64,000 bases of DNA from Komagataeibacter swingsii (GCF_003207895.1 NZ_NKUB01000002.1:124001-188000); one strand, 5' to 3'. Shown: positions 35,867 to 45,093, counted from the first letter of the stretch. Notes: a model not told the origin generated them from the sequence alone. Numbers and translations: made by a program.

Positions 35867-36269
35867 CTCGATAATGCTCCAAACCCGCTCGCACGGCGCT
35901 GCGGCCCCCACATGGAAAACCCCGATACGCCACATCCATACAAACCATGTTGGCGGGATTATAGGCAATCCACCCCATACCCGAAACATGCGCGGGAGCG
36001 AATTCGGGCATGAAAGCACAACAACATGTGCCCCGCACCGTCCATTTGCCGCAGCGGGACGCGAAAAACCGGGATATCGACATGGCCGATCAAAAGAACC
36101 CGATCCGTCGCAGCCAGGCGCATATCCCCCTGAATCCGCCCCGCGCGGCAGGCCCGGGCGGCAGGCATGCCGGGCAACATCTATCCAATCCCGGCGTTAG
36201 CCCGCATAACGGCAGGCGGAACAGGTGTGCCAACATACTGAAATGAATGACAGGACAGCAGGAGCAACC
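35867..36269. other. Divergent intergenic region, ndh paralog 2 / SDR
   Basis: About 400 bases holding promoters for both genes. CCCGAA (35980-35985) is mirrored by TTCGGG (36003-36008) with a 17-base gap, a weak candidate regulatory dyad. No gene is supported. Confidence 0.4.
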
Positions 36270-37031
36270 ATGACCGTCACCCCAAACGGACGCATTCAGG
36301 ACAAGGTCGCCCTTATTACCGGTGCGGCCAGCGGGATCGGCCGGGCGACGGCCGAACGCTTCGCGGCCGAGGGCGCGCGGCTGGCGCTGACCGATCTCAA
36401 TACCGACGCGCTGGACGAACTGGTCAGCCAGTTTGAAAAAAGCGGGGTGCCCGTGATCTCGGTCCCGGCCGATATCACGAGCGAGGCGGATATCCAGCGC
36501 GTCGTCCATGAAACCATGAAGCATTTCGGCCGGATCGACATCCTCGTGGCTAATGCGGGCGTAATCCCGGAAGCCAACCTTGCCACCGCCACGGCGGACC
36601 TGTGGGACCACACCATGGCGGTGGACGCGCGCGGCATGTTCCTGAGCTGCAAATACGCCGCGGCCGAAATGGTACATGCCGGACAGGGGGCGATTGTCTG
36701 CCTGTCCTCCATTTCCGCCTTCGCGGGGCAGAAGGGGCAGGCGGTCTATGGGCCGGCCAAGTTCGTGGCGTCGGGCATCACCAAGCACCTTGCCATCGAC
36801 CTTGCGGACAAGGGCGTGCGCATCAATGCCGTCGCACCCGGCACGATCGACACCCCGGCGGTCGCGAAAATGGATGCGGACGCCATCCGCAAGGTCGTCG
36901 CGATGCACCCGATGGGCCGCATGGGCAAGCCCGCGGAAATCGCCAGCGCCATCCTGTTCCTTGCATCCGATGACGCCTCCTTCATCACCGGCGCGGTGCT
37001 GCCGGTTGATGGCGGGTATCTGGCGCAGTAG
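36270..37031 (+). CDS. Short-chain dehydrogenase/reductase (SDR)
   Basis: 253 residues of classical SDR type. Cofactor motif TGAASGIG (17-24), NAGV (95-98), and the catalytic S147, Y160 and K164 (YGPAKF) are present. The C-terminus is typical: NAVAPGTIDTPAV, ending VLPVDGGYLAQ. D42 after the second strand (ALTDLN) suggests NAD rather than NADP. ATG 36270 has AGGAG about 7 bases upstream; the frame is open back to 36225. Acetic acid bacteria have many SDRs acting on polyols and sugars, so the substrate remains unknown. It is convergent with glpR. Confidence 0.88.
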   Translation: MTVTPNGRIQDKVALITGAASGIGRATAERFAAEGARLALTDLNTDALDELVSQFEKSGVPVISVPADITSEADIQRVVHETMKHFGRIDILVANAGVIPEANLATATADLWDHTMAVDARGMFLSCKYAAAEMVHAGQGAIVCLSSISAFAGQKGQAVYGPAKFVASGITKHLAIDLADKGVRINAVAPGTIDTPAVAKMDADAIRKVVAMHPMGRMGKPAEIASAILFLASDDASFITGAVLPVDGGYLAQ

Positions 37032-37040
37032 GACCGCAGG

Positions 37041-37068
37041 CATGGCCGGTGTGGCGCGCCCGGCCATG
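37041..37068. terminator. Symmetric hairpin between convergent SDR and glpR
   Basis: CATGGCCGG (37041-37049) and CCGGCCATG (37060-37068) pair perfectly over 9 bases with a 10-base loop. It sits between two stop codons (37031 and 37073). No U tract follows on either strand, so any terminator role would be Rho-aided or weak. Confidence 0.5.
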
Positions 37069-37072
37069 CCCA

Positions 37073-37831
37073 TCAGGCGATGTACAGCTCCACGTCATGC
37101 TCGCGCAGCAGCGCGCATATGCGTTCGGATGGCTGGCGGTCGGTAAAGAACCCGTGGACATGTGACAGGTGCCCCAGCCGCCCCATGGGCCTGCGGCCGA
37201 ACTTGGTCTGGTCCGCCAGCAGGTAGACGCGCCGGGCATTGCGCATCATGGCCTGCGCCACGCTGATCTCATCCGCATCGAAATCCAGCAGCGTGCCGTC
37301 TTCCTCGATCCCGCTTATGCCGATCACGGCGAAGTCGGTACGGTACTGCTCGATAAAGGTGCTGGCGGTGGAACCGGTAATCCCACCGTCATAAAACCGC
37401 ACCAGCCCGCCGGTCACGATCACCTGGAAATCCGTCTGCGCGGATAGCGGGGTCGCGACATGCAGGTTGTTGGTGATGACACGCAGCGCCTTGTGCCGCC
37501 GCAATGCCTTGGCGAAGGCTTCCGTCGTGGTGCCGATACTGACAAACAGGGATGAATTGTCAGGTATCTGGCGTGCGGCAAGATGGCCAATGGCCTCCTT
37601 GGCGCGGCGGTTGAGCACCTGGCGTTCGGAATAGGCGATATTCTCGACCGACGAGGCCAGCCCCGCCCCGCCATGATGCCGCGCCACCAGCCCGCGCCGG
37701 GCCAGCAGGTTGACATCACGGCGGATGGTCTGGACCGCAACATTCAGCCTCTGGGCCAGTTCCTCGTTCGAGACGTACCCCTGGGTGCGCACCAGTGTGA
37801 TAATTTCATGGTGGCGTTCTTCAGCTGACAC
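37073..37831 (-). CDS. glpR: DeoR/GlpR-family repressor of glycerol genes
   Basis: 252 residues. The N-terminal DeoR helix-turn-helix reads RHHEIITLVRTQGYVSNEELAQRLNVAVQTIRRDVNLLARRGLVARHHGGA in parts; the DeoR_C sensor has SIGTTTEAFAKAL, TGGLVRFYDGGITG, GISGIEEDGTLLDFDADE and YLLADQTKFGRR. GlpR proteins bind glycerol-3-phosphate and release DNA. It is the last gene of glpD-glpK-glpX-fba-glpR, so it is likely autoregulated. Three palindromes matching the E. coli GlpR operator lie between glpD and glpF. Confidence 0.93.
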   Translation of the reverse strand: MSAEERHHEIITLVRTQGYVSNEELAQRLNVAVQTIRRDVNLLARRGLVARHHGGAGLASSVENIAYSERQVLNRRAKEAIGHLAARQIPDNSSLFVSIGTTTEAFAKALRRHKALRVITNNLHVATPLSAQTDFQVIVTGGLVRFYDGGITGSTASTFIEQYRTDFAVIGISGIEEDGTLLDFDADEISVAQAMMRNARRVYLLADQTKFGRRPMGRLGHLSHVHGFFTDRQPSERICALLREHDVELYIA

Positions 37832-37863
37832 GTTGCCTGTTACTCCACAGCGTCATCCAGACC

Positions 37864-38970
37864 CTAGACCGCGCGCGCAACCGTGCGCCCGGTGGCCCCC
37901 AGGTCGGCAAAGGACTGTTCCAGGCGGGCCACGATCCCCTGTTCGCCAACCCGCAGCCACTTGCGTGGGTCATACAGCTGCTTGGTGGGCTTTCCCGTGC
38001 CGGGCGCGATCTGGTGGCTGAAGGCCTCGGCATGTTCATGCACGTAGCGGCCGACGCTGCTGGCGAATGCAAACTGGATATCGGTGTCGATATTCATCTT
38101 GAACACGCCATAGGACACGGCTTCGGTAATCCTGGCCTGTTCGGACCCCGACCCGCCATGGAACACCAGCGCCAGCGGCTTTTCCCCCCGGCCCGTGGCC
38201 TTTGCCACCGCCGCCTGCGAATTGCGCAGGATTTCAGGCCGCAGCTTGACATTGCCCGGCGCGTAGACGCCATGGACGTTGCCAAAGGATGCCGCGATGG
38301 TCACGAAGCCAAGCGGGGACAGCGCCTCATACGCCTTCAGCACGTCCTCGGGCTGGGTATAGAGATGGGCATTGTCCGCGCCGTCATCAACGTCATGGCC
38401 CACGCCGTCTTCCTCGCCGCCTGTCACGCCAAGCTCGATTTCAAGGCCGATGCCCAGCGGGGCCATGCGGCGCAGGAAGGCGGCGCATTCGGCGATATTG
38501 TCCTCCAGCGGTTCCGCCGAAAGGTCGATCATGTGCGACGAGAACAGCGGGCGGCCGGTTTCCTTCACCGCCTCCTCACTCGCGTCGATCAGGCCGGAAA
38601 TCCATGGCAGCAGCTTGCGGTCGGCATGATCGGTATGCAGGATCACGCACACGCCATAGGCGGCGGCCACCGTATGCACATGGCGGGCGGCGGCCACGGC
38701 GCCCAGCACGCGGGCCTGCTCCGCGTCCTTCATGCCTTCACCCGCGTAAAAGCGGGCGCCACCGTTCGATAGCTGGATGATGACATCCGCGCGATTGCGG
38801 GCGGCGGCTTCCAGCACGGCGTTGATGCTGTCCGTACCCACCACGTTCACGGCTGGCAGGGCGTAGCCTTCGTCCCGGCAGGTTTCAACCAGGCGGCGGT
38901 AATCCGCACCTGTCACCACACCGGGTTTCAGCCCCAGACGGTGGGAAACCGCGTTCGCTGTATCGGTCAT
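37864..38970 (-). CDS. fba: Class II fructose-bisphosphate aldolase
   Basis: 368 residues of the class IIA (E. coli FbaA) type. Zinc and catalytic blocks are ILHTDHADRKLLPWI, GIGLEIELGVTGGEEDGVG, IAASFGNVHGVYAPGNV, LVFHGGSGS and VFKMNIDTDIQFAF. It interconverts fructose-1,6-bisphosphate with DHAP and glyceraldehyde-3-phosphate. Placed in the glycerol operon, it would run in the synthetic direction, condensing the DHAP made by GlpD. It starts 48 bases after glpX and ends 32 bases before glpR. Confidence 0.95.
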   Translation of the reverse strand: MTDTANAVSHRLGLKPGVVTGADYRRLVETCRDEGYALPAVNVVGTDSINAVLEAAARNRADVIIQLSNGGARFYAGEGMKDAEQARVLGAVAAARHVHTVAAAYGVCVILHTDHADRKLLPWISGLIDASEEAVKETGRPLFSSHMIDLSAEPLEDNIAECAAFLRRMAPLGIGLEIELGVTGGEEDGVGHDVDDGADNAHLYTQPEDVLKAYEALSPLGFVTIAASFGNVHGVYAPGNVKLRPEILRNSQAAVAKATGRGEKPLALVFHGGSGSEQARITEAVSYGVFKMNIDTDIQFAFASSVGRYVHEHAEAFSHQIAPGTGKPTKQLYDPRKWLRVGEQGIVARLEQSFADLGATGRTVARAV

Positions 38971-39018
38971 GTCGTTCCTCTATTGCCTGTTATTGTTGTT
39001 ATGCAATGGATGAAAAGT

Positions 39019-40005
39019 TCACCAGGTCTTGGTCTGGTAGTCGTGATGGCCTTCCACGAAACGGATGGTGCCGGACTTGGAACGCATGACCAGCGAATGC
39101 GTGACCGTGCGGATGCCGCTGCGGCGGATACCGCGCAGCAGCGCCCCACCCGTAACACCAGTGGCCGAGAACAGTACGTCGCCCCGCGCCATGTCTTCCA
39201 GCGCCAGCTTGCGCGACGGGTCGGCGCCGGGGTTCATCTTGCGCGCGCGCGCGATCTGCCCGTCATCCTCGAACAGAAGGCGCCCCTGCATCTGCCCATG
39301 CACGCAGCGCACGGCGGCGGCGGCCAGCACGCCTTCGGGCGCGCCCCCCGACCCCACGTAAATGTCGATTTCGCTGTCATCAAGGCATGCGGCGATGGCA
39401 GCCGCCACGTCACCGTCACTGAGCAGCGTCACGCGCGCGCCAATGGCGCGGGCGCGCGCGATCAGTTCCTCATGGCGTTCACGGTCCAGCGTGCACAGCA
39501 TGAGTTCGGACACATCGCGCTTCTTGGCGGCGGCCAGCGACTTCAGGTTGGCCTCGATGCTGTTGTCGAGGTCCACCACGCCTTCGGGCAGGTTGGGGCC
39601 GACCACGATCTTGTCCATGTAGATGTCAGGCGCGTGCAGGAAATTGCCGCTTTCCGCCAGGGCCACGACCGTCAGCGCGTTGGGCAGGTTCTTGGCGCAC
39701 AGGTTGGTGCCTTCCAGCGGGTCCACGGCAATGTCCATGCCGGGGCCGCCCGCGCCCACGTTTTCCCCGATGAACAGCATCGGGGCCTCATCCATCTCGC
39801 CTTCGCCAATCACCACGGTGCCGTTGATGGCAACCGTGTCGAACGCGCGGCGCATGGCCTCCACCGCCGCGCCGTCGGCTTCGTTCTTCAGGCCACGGCC
39901 GGTCCATGCCGACGCGGCCACGGCGGCCGCTTCCGTCACGCGGACGAGTTCGAGGGCAAGGTTGCGGTCCGTAACCTGATAGGGATTATGCCGGGTGGAG
40001 GTCAT
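39019..40005 (-). CDS. glpX: Class II fructose-1,6-bisphosphatase GlpX
   Basis: 328 residues with the GlpX metal and phosphate blocks: VVIGEGEMDEAPMLFIGENVG, DIAVDPLEGTNLCAKN, YVGSGGAPEGVLAAAAVRCV and FSATGVTGGALLRGIRR. It removes the 1-phosphate from fructose-1,6-bisphosphate to give fructose-6-phosphate for gluconeogenesis, polysaccharide and cellulose precursors. It lies between glpK and fba with short gaps (39 and 48 bases), a combination that turns glycerol straight into hexose phosphate. Confidence 0.95.
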   Translation of the reverse strand: MTSTRHNPYQVTDRNLALELVRVTEAAAVAASAWTGRGLKNEADGAAVEAMRRAFDTVAINGTVVIGEGEMDEAPMLFIGENVGAGGPGMDIAVDPLEGTNLCAKNLPNALTVVALAESGNFLHAPDIYMDKIVVGPNLPEGVVDLDNSIEANLKSLAAAKKRDVSELMLCTLDRERHEELIARARAIGARVTLLSDGDVAAAIAACLDDSEIDIYVGSGGAPEGVLAAAAVRCVHGQMQGRLLFEDDGQIARARKMNPGADPSRKLALEDMARGDVLFSATGVTGGALLRGIRRSGIRTVTHSLVMRSKSGTIRFVEGHHDYQTKTW

Positions 40006-40044
40006 GAAACACTCTTTTCCTGTCTTCTTGCTATAATTCGTCGG

Positions 40045-41544
40045 TTACGCGGCAACGGTGGAACTGAGCGTACGGCGCACCGCCACATGCCACCCCGCCA
40101 CCATCCTGTCGCGCTGGGCCTTGTCCATTGTGGGGCGGAACAGCTGCCCACGGCTCCAGGTGCCTTCGACTTCCGCAATGCTGCTCCATACCCCTGTCGC
40201 CAGCCCGGCCAGGAAGGCGGCGCCAAGGGCGGTCGTCTCGACCTGCTTGGGCCGTTCCACGGGCGTGCGCAGCATATCGGCAAGGAACTGGCAGAACCAG
40301 TCATTGACCGACATCCCGCCATCAACACGCAGTGCGCTCAGTTCCTCGCCGCCGTCCTCATGCATGGCGTCCATGAGGTCGAGCGTCTGGTACGCCACCG
40401 ATTCCAGCGCCGCGCGGGCGATATGGGCCGCCGTGGCATCCAGCGTCAGCCCGCAGATCAGGCCACGGGCGTCGGGGTCCCAGTGCGGCGCGCCAAGGCC
40501 GACAAAACCGGGCACCATATAGACGCCATGGCTGTGCGGCACGCGGGTCGCCATGTCATCGGTCTGGGAGGCATGGGTAATCAGGTTCAGCCCGTCGCGC
40601 AGCCAGCGGATGGCGGCGCCAGCCACGAAAATCGAGCCTTCCAGCGCATATGTCGTCTCGGCCCCGATGCGGTAGGCAATGGTGGTCAGCATGCGGTTTT
40701 CGGACTGGACGGGCGTGGTCCCGGTATTGAGCAGCGCAAAGCAGCCCGTGCCATAGGTCGCCTTGGCCGTGCCGGGTTTAAAACAGGCCTGTCCCACCAT
40801 GGCCGCGTTCTGGTCGCCCGCCATGCCCGCGACCTTCAGGGGTTCGCCAAACAGGCGGGCTTCCGTCTCGCCAAAGATTTCGCTGTTGGTGCGCACTTCG
40901 GGCAGGATGGCGCGCGGCACGTTAAACAGCGCCAGCAGGTCATCATCCCACGCACAGGTATGGATATTGAACAGAAGCGTGCGTGATGCATTGGTCGTGT
41001 CGGTGGCATGCACGCGCCCGCCCGTCAGCCGCCACAGCAGGAAGCTGTCGATCGTGCCACAGGCCAGCTTGCCCTGCTCGGCCCGCGCGCGCGCGCCTTC
41101 GACGTTATCAAGGATCCACGCGATTTTCGTGGCCGAGAAATAGGGGTCCAGCAGCAGGCCGGTGCGTTCGCGCACAAGCGGCTCATGCCCCTGTTCATGC
41201 ATGCGCGCGCAGACGGGCGTCGTGCGCCGGTCCTGCCAGACGATGGCGCGGTGAACGGGCTTTCCCGTTTCCCGGTCCCACACGACAATGGTTTCGCGCT
41301 GGTTGGTAATGCCGATCCCCGCGATCGTGTCCGGGCCGCCGGCCTTTTCAATGGCTTCACGCGCGGTGGACAGGACGTTGGCCCAGATTTCCTCCGGGTC
41401 ATGCTCGACCCAGCCCGGATTGGGGTAATGCTGGGCGAATTCGGTACGGGCGACCGAAAGCGCGTTGATGTCACGATCGAAGACGATGCTGCGGGTCGAG
41501 GTCGTTCCCTGATCGATGGCGAGAATTCTGTTCTTCTTGTTCAT
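40045..41544 (-). CDS. glpK: Glycerol kinase
   Basis: 499 residues of the FGGY kinase family. The N-terminal phosphate loop is [16 protein letters not shown]; glycerol-contact blocks follow ([29 protein letters not shown]). The FGGY signatures are [35 protein letters not shown], read in parts, and [18 protein letters not shown]. It phosphorylates glycerol that enters through GlpF to glycerol-3-phosphate, the GlpR inducer. Second gene of the operon, 69 bases after glpD. Confidence 0.96.
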   Translation of the reverse strand: MNKKNRILAIDQGTTSTRSIVFDRDINALSVARTEFAQHYPNPGWVEHDPEEIWANVLSTAREAIEKAGGPDTIAGIGITNQRETIVVWDRETGKPVHRAIVWQDRRTTPVCARMHEQGHEPLVRERTGLLLDPYFSATKIAWILDNVEGARARAEQGKLACGTIDSFLLWRLTGGRVHATDTTNASRTLLFNIHTCAWDDDLLALFNVPRAILPEVRTNSEIFGETEARLFGEPLKVAGMAGDQNAAMVGQACFKPGTAKATYGTGCFALLNTGTTPVQSENRMLTTIAYRIGAETTYALEGSIFVAGAAIRWLRDGLNLITHASQTDDMATRVPHSHGVYMVPGFVGLGAPHWDPDARGLICGLTLDATAAHIARAALESVAYQTLDLMDAMHEDGGEELSALRVDGGMSVNDWFCQFLADMLRTPVERPKQVETTALGAAFLAGLATGVWSSIAEVEGTWSRGQLFRPTMDKAQRDRMVAGWHVAVRRTLSSTVAA

Positions 41545-41613
41545 TATATTCTCCTGCCCTGACGGGCGGATGCGGTTCTGGCCGTGGACGATGTCACGTC
41601 CACGGCCCGTCTG

Positions 41614-43176
41614 TCACGAAGCTGACTTTGCGGCGACCGGCTGGCGGCCACGCAGGTAGGTGTCAAGGCGGCCTGCGTCCTCATCGGTCACGTGCAGGCC
41701 CATGCGGGACCGACGCCACAGGATGTCCTCGGTCGTCTGCGCCCATTCATGCGCGATCAGGTATTCCACCTCACGCGCACTCAGGCCGCCGCCAAACTGC
41801 TCGCCCATGTCGGCCATGCTGCGTGCATCGCCCACGATTTCACCCGCGCGCGAACCGTAATTGCGCACCAGGCGCCAGCATAGCTGCGCATCCAGGAACG
41901 GGGCCTTTGCCGCAAGCCGGCTGACCGCGCCATCGAACCCGCCCGCGCCCAGGTCGCCACCGGGCAGCACCTGATCGGCGGTCCAGCCCGGCGCGGACAG
42001 CACCGGCAGGAAGGGCTGCAGCTTTTCAAGCGCATGTTCGGCCAGCTTGCGGTACGTGGTGATCTTGCCACCGAAGATGGACAGCATCGGCGCCTGGTTG
42101 CCCTGCGTATCCACATCCAGCACGTAATCGCGCGTCACGGCGGACGCGTTCTTGGCCGCGTCGTCATATAGCGGGCGCACGCCGGCATAGCTCCACACCA
42201 CGTCATCCGGTGTTACCGGCTTGGTGAAATAGCGGCTGACGCTTTCGCACAGGTAGCTGATTTCCTCGGGCGATATCTCGACCCGGCCAGGGGCCTGCGC
42301 CCACGGCACGTCGGTGGTGCCGATCAGGGTGAATTTCTGCTCGTAGGGGATCGCGAAAACGATACGCTTGTCCGGGTTCTGCAGGATATAGGCCTGCGGC
42401 CCGTCAAACAGGCGCGGCACCACGATATGGCTGCCCTTGACCAGACGCACGTTCTTGTCGCTATCGACCTGCGCGCGCTCGCGCAGCACTTCGCTCACCC
42501 ACGGGCCACCGGCGTTGACCAGCACCTTCGCCTGCACGGTCGCCTGGCTGCCATCGCGGGTGTTCTCGATCACCGCTTCCCACAGGCCGTTCACGCGCCG
42601 GGCCTGCACAAGGCGGGTGCGGGTGCGGATGTCGGCGCCATGCGCCTTGGCGTCCATGGCGTTGAGCACGACAAGGCGGCTGTCCTGCACCCACCCGTCG
42701 GAATAGGCGAAGCCGCGCGCCAGCGTGCCGTTGAGCGGCTTGCCCGCCGAATTCGTGCGGAAGTCAAGCGACTTGCACTTGGGCAGCGTCATGTTGGGCG
42801 CAAGGTGGTCATACAGGAACAGGCCAAGGCGCAGCATCCACGCGGGCCGTGCCTGCGGGGTGTAGGGCAGCACGAAGCGCATCGGCCAGATGATGTGGGG
42901 CGCTATGCGCAGCAGGCGCTCGCGTTCCATCAGCGCCTCGCGCACCAGGCGGAATTCATAATATTCAAGGTAGCGCAGGCCACCATGGATCAGCTTGGTG
43001 CTGGCTGATGAAGTGTAGCTGGCAAGGTCGTCCTGCTCGACCAGCAGGACGGACGCGCCCCGCCCCGCGGCGTCGCGCGCGATGCCCGTGCCGTTGATCC
43101 CACCGCCCACGACCAGCAGGTCGAGCGGGCCGCCCTGTGCCGCGGGGGTGCGGAATGTTTCGTCCTTGGACGCCAT
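41614..43176 (-). CDS. glpD: Aerobic glycerol-3-phosphate dehydrogenase
   Basis: 520 residues. FAD motif GGGINGTG (24-31) is followed by ARDAAGRGASVLLVEQDDLA, then the GlpD blocks SSASTKLIHGGLRYLE, VVNAMDAKAHGADIRTRT-like wording, PYEQKFTLIGTTD, VVWSYAGVRPLYDD and SIFGGKITTYRKLAEHAL. It oxidises glycerol-3-phosphate to DHAP at the inner membrane, passing electrons to ubiquinone. First gene of the operon. A perfect GlpR-type palindrome starts 23 bases before its ATG. Confidence 0.96.
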   Translation of the reverse strand: MASKDETFRTPAAQGGPLDLLVVGGGINGTGIARDAAGRGASVLLVEQDDLASYTSSASTKLIHGGLRYLEYYEFRLVREALMERERLLRIAPHIIWPMRFVLPYTPQARPAWMLRLGLFLYDHLAPNMTLPKCKSLDFRTNSAGKPLNGTLARGFAYSDGWVQDSRLVVLNAMDAKAHGADIRTRTRLVQARRVNGLWEAVIENTRDGSQATVQAKVLVNAGGPWVSEVLRERAQVDSDKNVRLVKGSHIVVPRLFDGPQAYILQNPDKRIVFAIPYEQKFTLIGTTDVPWAQAPGRVEISPEEISYLCESVSRYFTKPVTPDDVVWSYAGVRPLYDDAAKNASAVTRDYVLDVDTQGNQAPMLSIFGGKITTYRKLAEHALEKLQPFLPVLSAPGWTADQVLPGGDLGAGGFDGAVSRLAAKAPFLDAQLCWRLVRNYGSRAGEIVGDARSMADMGEQFGGGLSAREVEYLIAHEWAQTTEDILWRRSRMGLHVTDEDAGRLDTYLRGRQPVAAKSAS

Positions 43177-43199
43177 GGTAGATGTTCCTCCTGATACAA

Positions 43200-43217
43200 A
43201 TGTTCGTAAACGAACAT
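43200..43217. promoter_or_regulatory. GlpR operator 1 (glpD side)
   Basis: ATGTTCG-TAAA-CGAACAT: perfect 7-base arms around 4 bases. It matches the E. coli GlpR consensus WATGTTCGWTAWCGAACATW almost base for base. It is placed to block glpD transcription. Confidence 0.88.
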
Positions 43218-43349
43218 CGTGAGCGTTTCAATAGGGAAAGCGCACATCAGCCATCGCATTCCATGAAATATTTCATGCATAAATATTGCCGGTTTTAGAC
43301 ATAAATTCGCCATCTGCAGGTATTTATCTGTGCAGGCGGTTTTTTGTGC

Positions 43350-43367
43350 ATGTGCGAAAACGCACAG
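43350..43367. promoter_or_regulatory. GlpR operator-like site 2 (middle)
   Basis: ATGTGCG-AAAA-CGCACAG: the same architecture (7-4-7). The inner six bases of each arm pair perfectly, and one arm differs from the consensus at the fourth base in a symmetric way (T to G / A to C). It could be a weaker GlpR site. Confidence 0.55.
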
Positions 43368-43527
43368 CATGTGCTGCCATCCCGCCCCTGCTGCTGTCTG
43401 ACACACGCCAGCACGGCATGCCCCCGAATCTGCCAGGCTGGAGAGGTTTCATGAAATATAACGAAACAATCGGGAAAAGAAGAAACTTTCCCCCCGGCAA
43501 CCACGTGTCCCTCTTCCCGGCACGGGT

Positions 43528-43545
43528 ATGTTCGTTTAAGAACAT
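43528..43545. promoter_or_regulatory. GlpR operator 3 (glpF side)
   Basis: ATGTTCG-TTTA-AGAACAT: a full left arm and a right arm with one mismatch to the GlpR consensus. It lies 77 bases before the chosen glpF ATG and should control glpF. Confidence 0.82.
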
Positions 43546-43621
43546 GTCAGGGCAGGAAACCCGCCACAAGGCGGACGGCCCATTCCCATCGAATGATAAT
43601 AAAAGAATAAAGTGGGTTAAA

Positions 43622-44434
43622 ATGCTAAAGAACCGACAGTTTCTGGGCGAACTGATATCAGAATGCATTGCGGTCATGATCATCGTCCTGATCGGCGATT
43701 CGGTGGCCGCCATGTACACGCTGTATGATCCCAGCCCGTACAAGCTCTCCTACTGGGGGGTGTCCATTGTATGGGGGCTGGGCGTGACCATTGCGATTTA
43801 CGTGACCGGCAGCGTATCGGGCACCCATGCCAACCCCGCCGTATCAGTGGCGCTGGCGCTATACCGTGGGTTTTCGTGGCGCAAGGTGCCCGCTTACTGT
43901 GCGGCGCAGGTACTGGGGGGCGTGCTGGGCGCGGCCCTTGTCTACACGCTGTACCAGCCAGTGATAGACCACTACAACCAGTTGCATGGCATAAGCCGCG
44001 CCGATGGCGGGGCGGCGGGGGTCTTCTTTACCCATCCGGGCGAATTCATCACGCCGCTCCATGCCTTCATGGATGAAACCATCCTGACGGCGCTGCTTGT
44101 GGGCGGCATCTTCGCGATTACCTGCGAGTACAATACCGTGGCGCCACAGGCCAATTCCAGCGCGCTGATCATCGGCCTGCTGGTGGCCAGCATTGGCGCG
44201 TGCTCGGGCTACCTGGAGGCATGGGCCATCAATCCCGCCCGTGACTTCGGGCCGCGCCTGTTCTGTTTCCTGGCCGGATGGGGCAGTTCCGCCCTGCCTT
44301 CGGCGGACAATTTCTGGTGGGTGCCGATTGCGGGACCCCTGCTGGGTGGCGTGATCGGCGCGGGCTGTTACCAGTTCCTGATTCGTCCGTTCATTCCGCG
44401 CCATGCCAGCGCGGTGCTGCCGCCGGTCCCGTAA
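43622..44434 (+). CDS. glpF: Glycerol uptake facilitator GlpF (aquaglyceroporin)
   Basis: 270 residues with six membrane segments and the two MIP half-helices: SGTHANPAVSVALAL and AWAINPARDFGPRLFCFLAGWG. The aspartate after the second NPAR (NPARDFGP) is the residue that marks glycerol rather than water channels. ATG 43622 is chosen because MLKNRQFLGELISECIAV aligns with family N-termini. The frame is open to 43286 but runs through the operator region. It is divergent from glpD and shares the GlpR operators. Confidence 0.93.
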   Translation: MLKNRQFLGELISECIAVMIIVLIGDSVAAMYTLYDPSPYKLSYWGVSIVWGLGVTIAIYVTGSVSGTHANPAVSVALALYRGFSWRKVPAYCAAQVLGGVLGAALVYTLYQPVIDHYNQLHGISRADGGAAGVFFTHPGEFITPLHAFMDETILTALLVGGIFAITCEYNTVAPQANSSALIIGLLVASIGACSGYLEAWAINPARDFGPRLFCFLAGWGSSALPSADNFWWVPIAGPLLGGVIGAGCYQFLIRPFIPRHASAVLPPVP

Positions 44435-44446
44435 CCGCCCTTTTTG

Positions 44447-44470
44447 CACCGCCGGATCATCCCGGCGGTG
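44447..44470. terminator. Hairpin downstream of glpF
   Basis: CACCGCCGG (44447-44455) pairs perfectly with CCGGCGGTG (44462-44470). It lies 13 bases after the glpF stop. No clear U run follows, so termination strength is uncertain. A dispersed repeat follows further on. Confidence 0.55.
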
Positions 44471-44531
44471 TCACGCCTTATCACAGGGCAAGTCCTGGCT
44501 GGACTGAATCCAATATAATTTTTTAAAAATA

Positions 44532-44611
44532 AAAAGTTTTTGGTAAAGATTTTTTCAAAAATCTTTAAAGAACGCCGCCTTTTAAAAAAAGGCGGCACCC
44601 CAAAACTTTTA
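44532..44611 (-). repeat. Dispersed two-hairpin 3'-end element, copy D
   Basis: Left arm AAAAGTTTTTGGTAAAGATT; hairpin AAAGATTTTTTCAAAAATCTTT (44545-44566, read as arms), a paired change from the usual GAAGCTT; second hairpin GCCGCCTTTT/AAAAGGCGGC; right arm CCAAAACTTTTA. It ends 5 bases after the Lrp-gene stop, in the sense of that gene. Confidence 0.85.
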
Positions 44612-44615
44612 GTAC

Positions 44616-45059
44616 CTAACGCTGTACCACGGTGCGGATGGCAAAGTTGCTCTGTATCCGGGCGACACCGGGCATACGCGACAGTTCTTCCTTGTGGATG
44701 CGTTCATAATCGGCGGCATCCCGCGCCTCGACGCGGACCAGATAATCGGCGTCCCCCGTCATCAGGTAACATTCGCGCACATCGGCGCAGTCGCGCACGC
44801 GGGCCTCGAAGCGGCGCAGGCATTCCTCCGTCTGGCGTTCCAGCGTGATCTGCACGATCACGGTGGTCATGCCATGGACCGAACGTTCATCCACCAGCGC
44901 GCGATAACCCCGGATCACCCCGTCCTTTTCCAGCATCCGCACCCGCCGCAGGCAGGCGGACGGGGACAGGCCGACCTTCTGCGCCAGTTCGGCATTGCTC
45001 ATGCGTCCGTCATGGCGGAGGTTGCGCAATATGGCGTCTGTCAGGCGATCGAATGCCAT
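44616..45059 (-). CDS. Lrp/AsnC-family regulator of D-alanine catabolism (DadR type)
   Basis: 147 residues. N-terminal HTH: FDRLTDAILRNLRHDGRMSNAELAQKVGLSPSACLRRVRMLEKDGVIRGYRA, read in parts. The C-terminal RAM/AsnC domain follows (TTVIVQITLERQTEECLRRF, YLMTGDADYLVRVEARD). It is divergent from dadX-dadA, as in Pseudomonas, where the Lrp-like DadR activates dadAX in response to L-alanine. The ATG at 45059 has GGAAAA upstream; a 19-residue longer frame is possible. Paired GTACGATCG elements in the shared promoter region may be its sites. Confidence 0.88.
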   Translation of the reverse strand: MAFDRLTDAILRNLRHDGRMSNAELAQKVGLSPSACLRRVRMLEKDGVIRGYRALVDERSVHGMTTVIVQITLERQTEECLRRFEARVRDCADVRECYLMTGDADYLVRVEARDAADYERIHKEELSRMPGVARIQSNFAIRTVVQR

Positions 45060-45093
45060 GGTGAATTTTCCGCTTATTTTCGTATATAATTGC

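Noticed and set aside
38941-40986. A 681-codon + strand frame opposite fba/glpX/glpK
   Set aside because: It is antisense to three well-supported genes and is rich in H, R, G and A, as expected from the complement of GC-rich coding DNA. No domain is seen.
43200-43545. Three similar palindromes considered as a short CRISPR-like repeat array
   Set aside because: There are only three units, they have the GlpR operator layout, the spacing is irregular (150 and 178 bases), and no cas genes are near.
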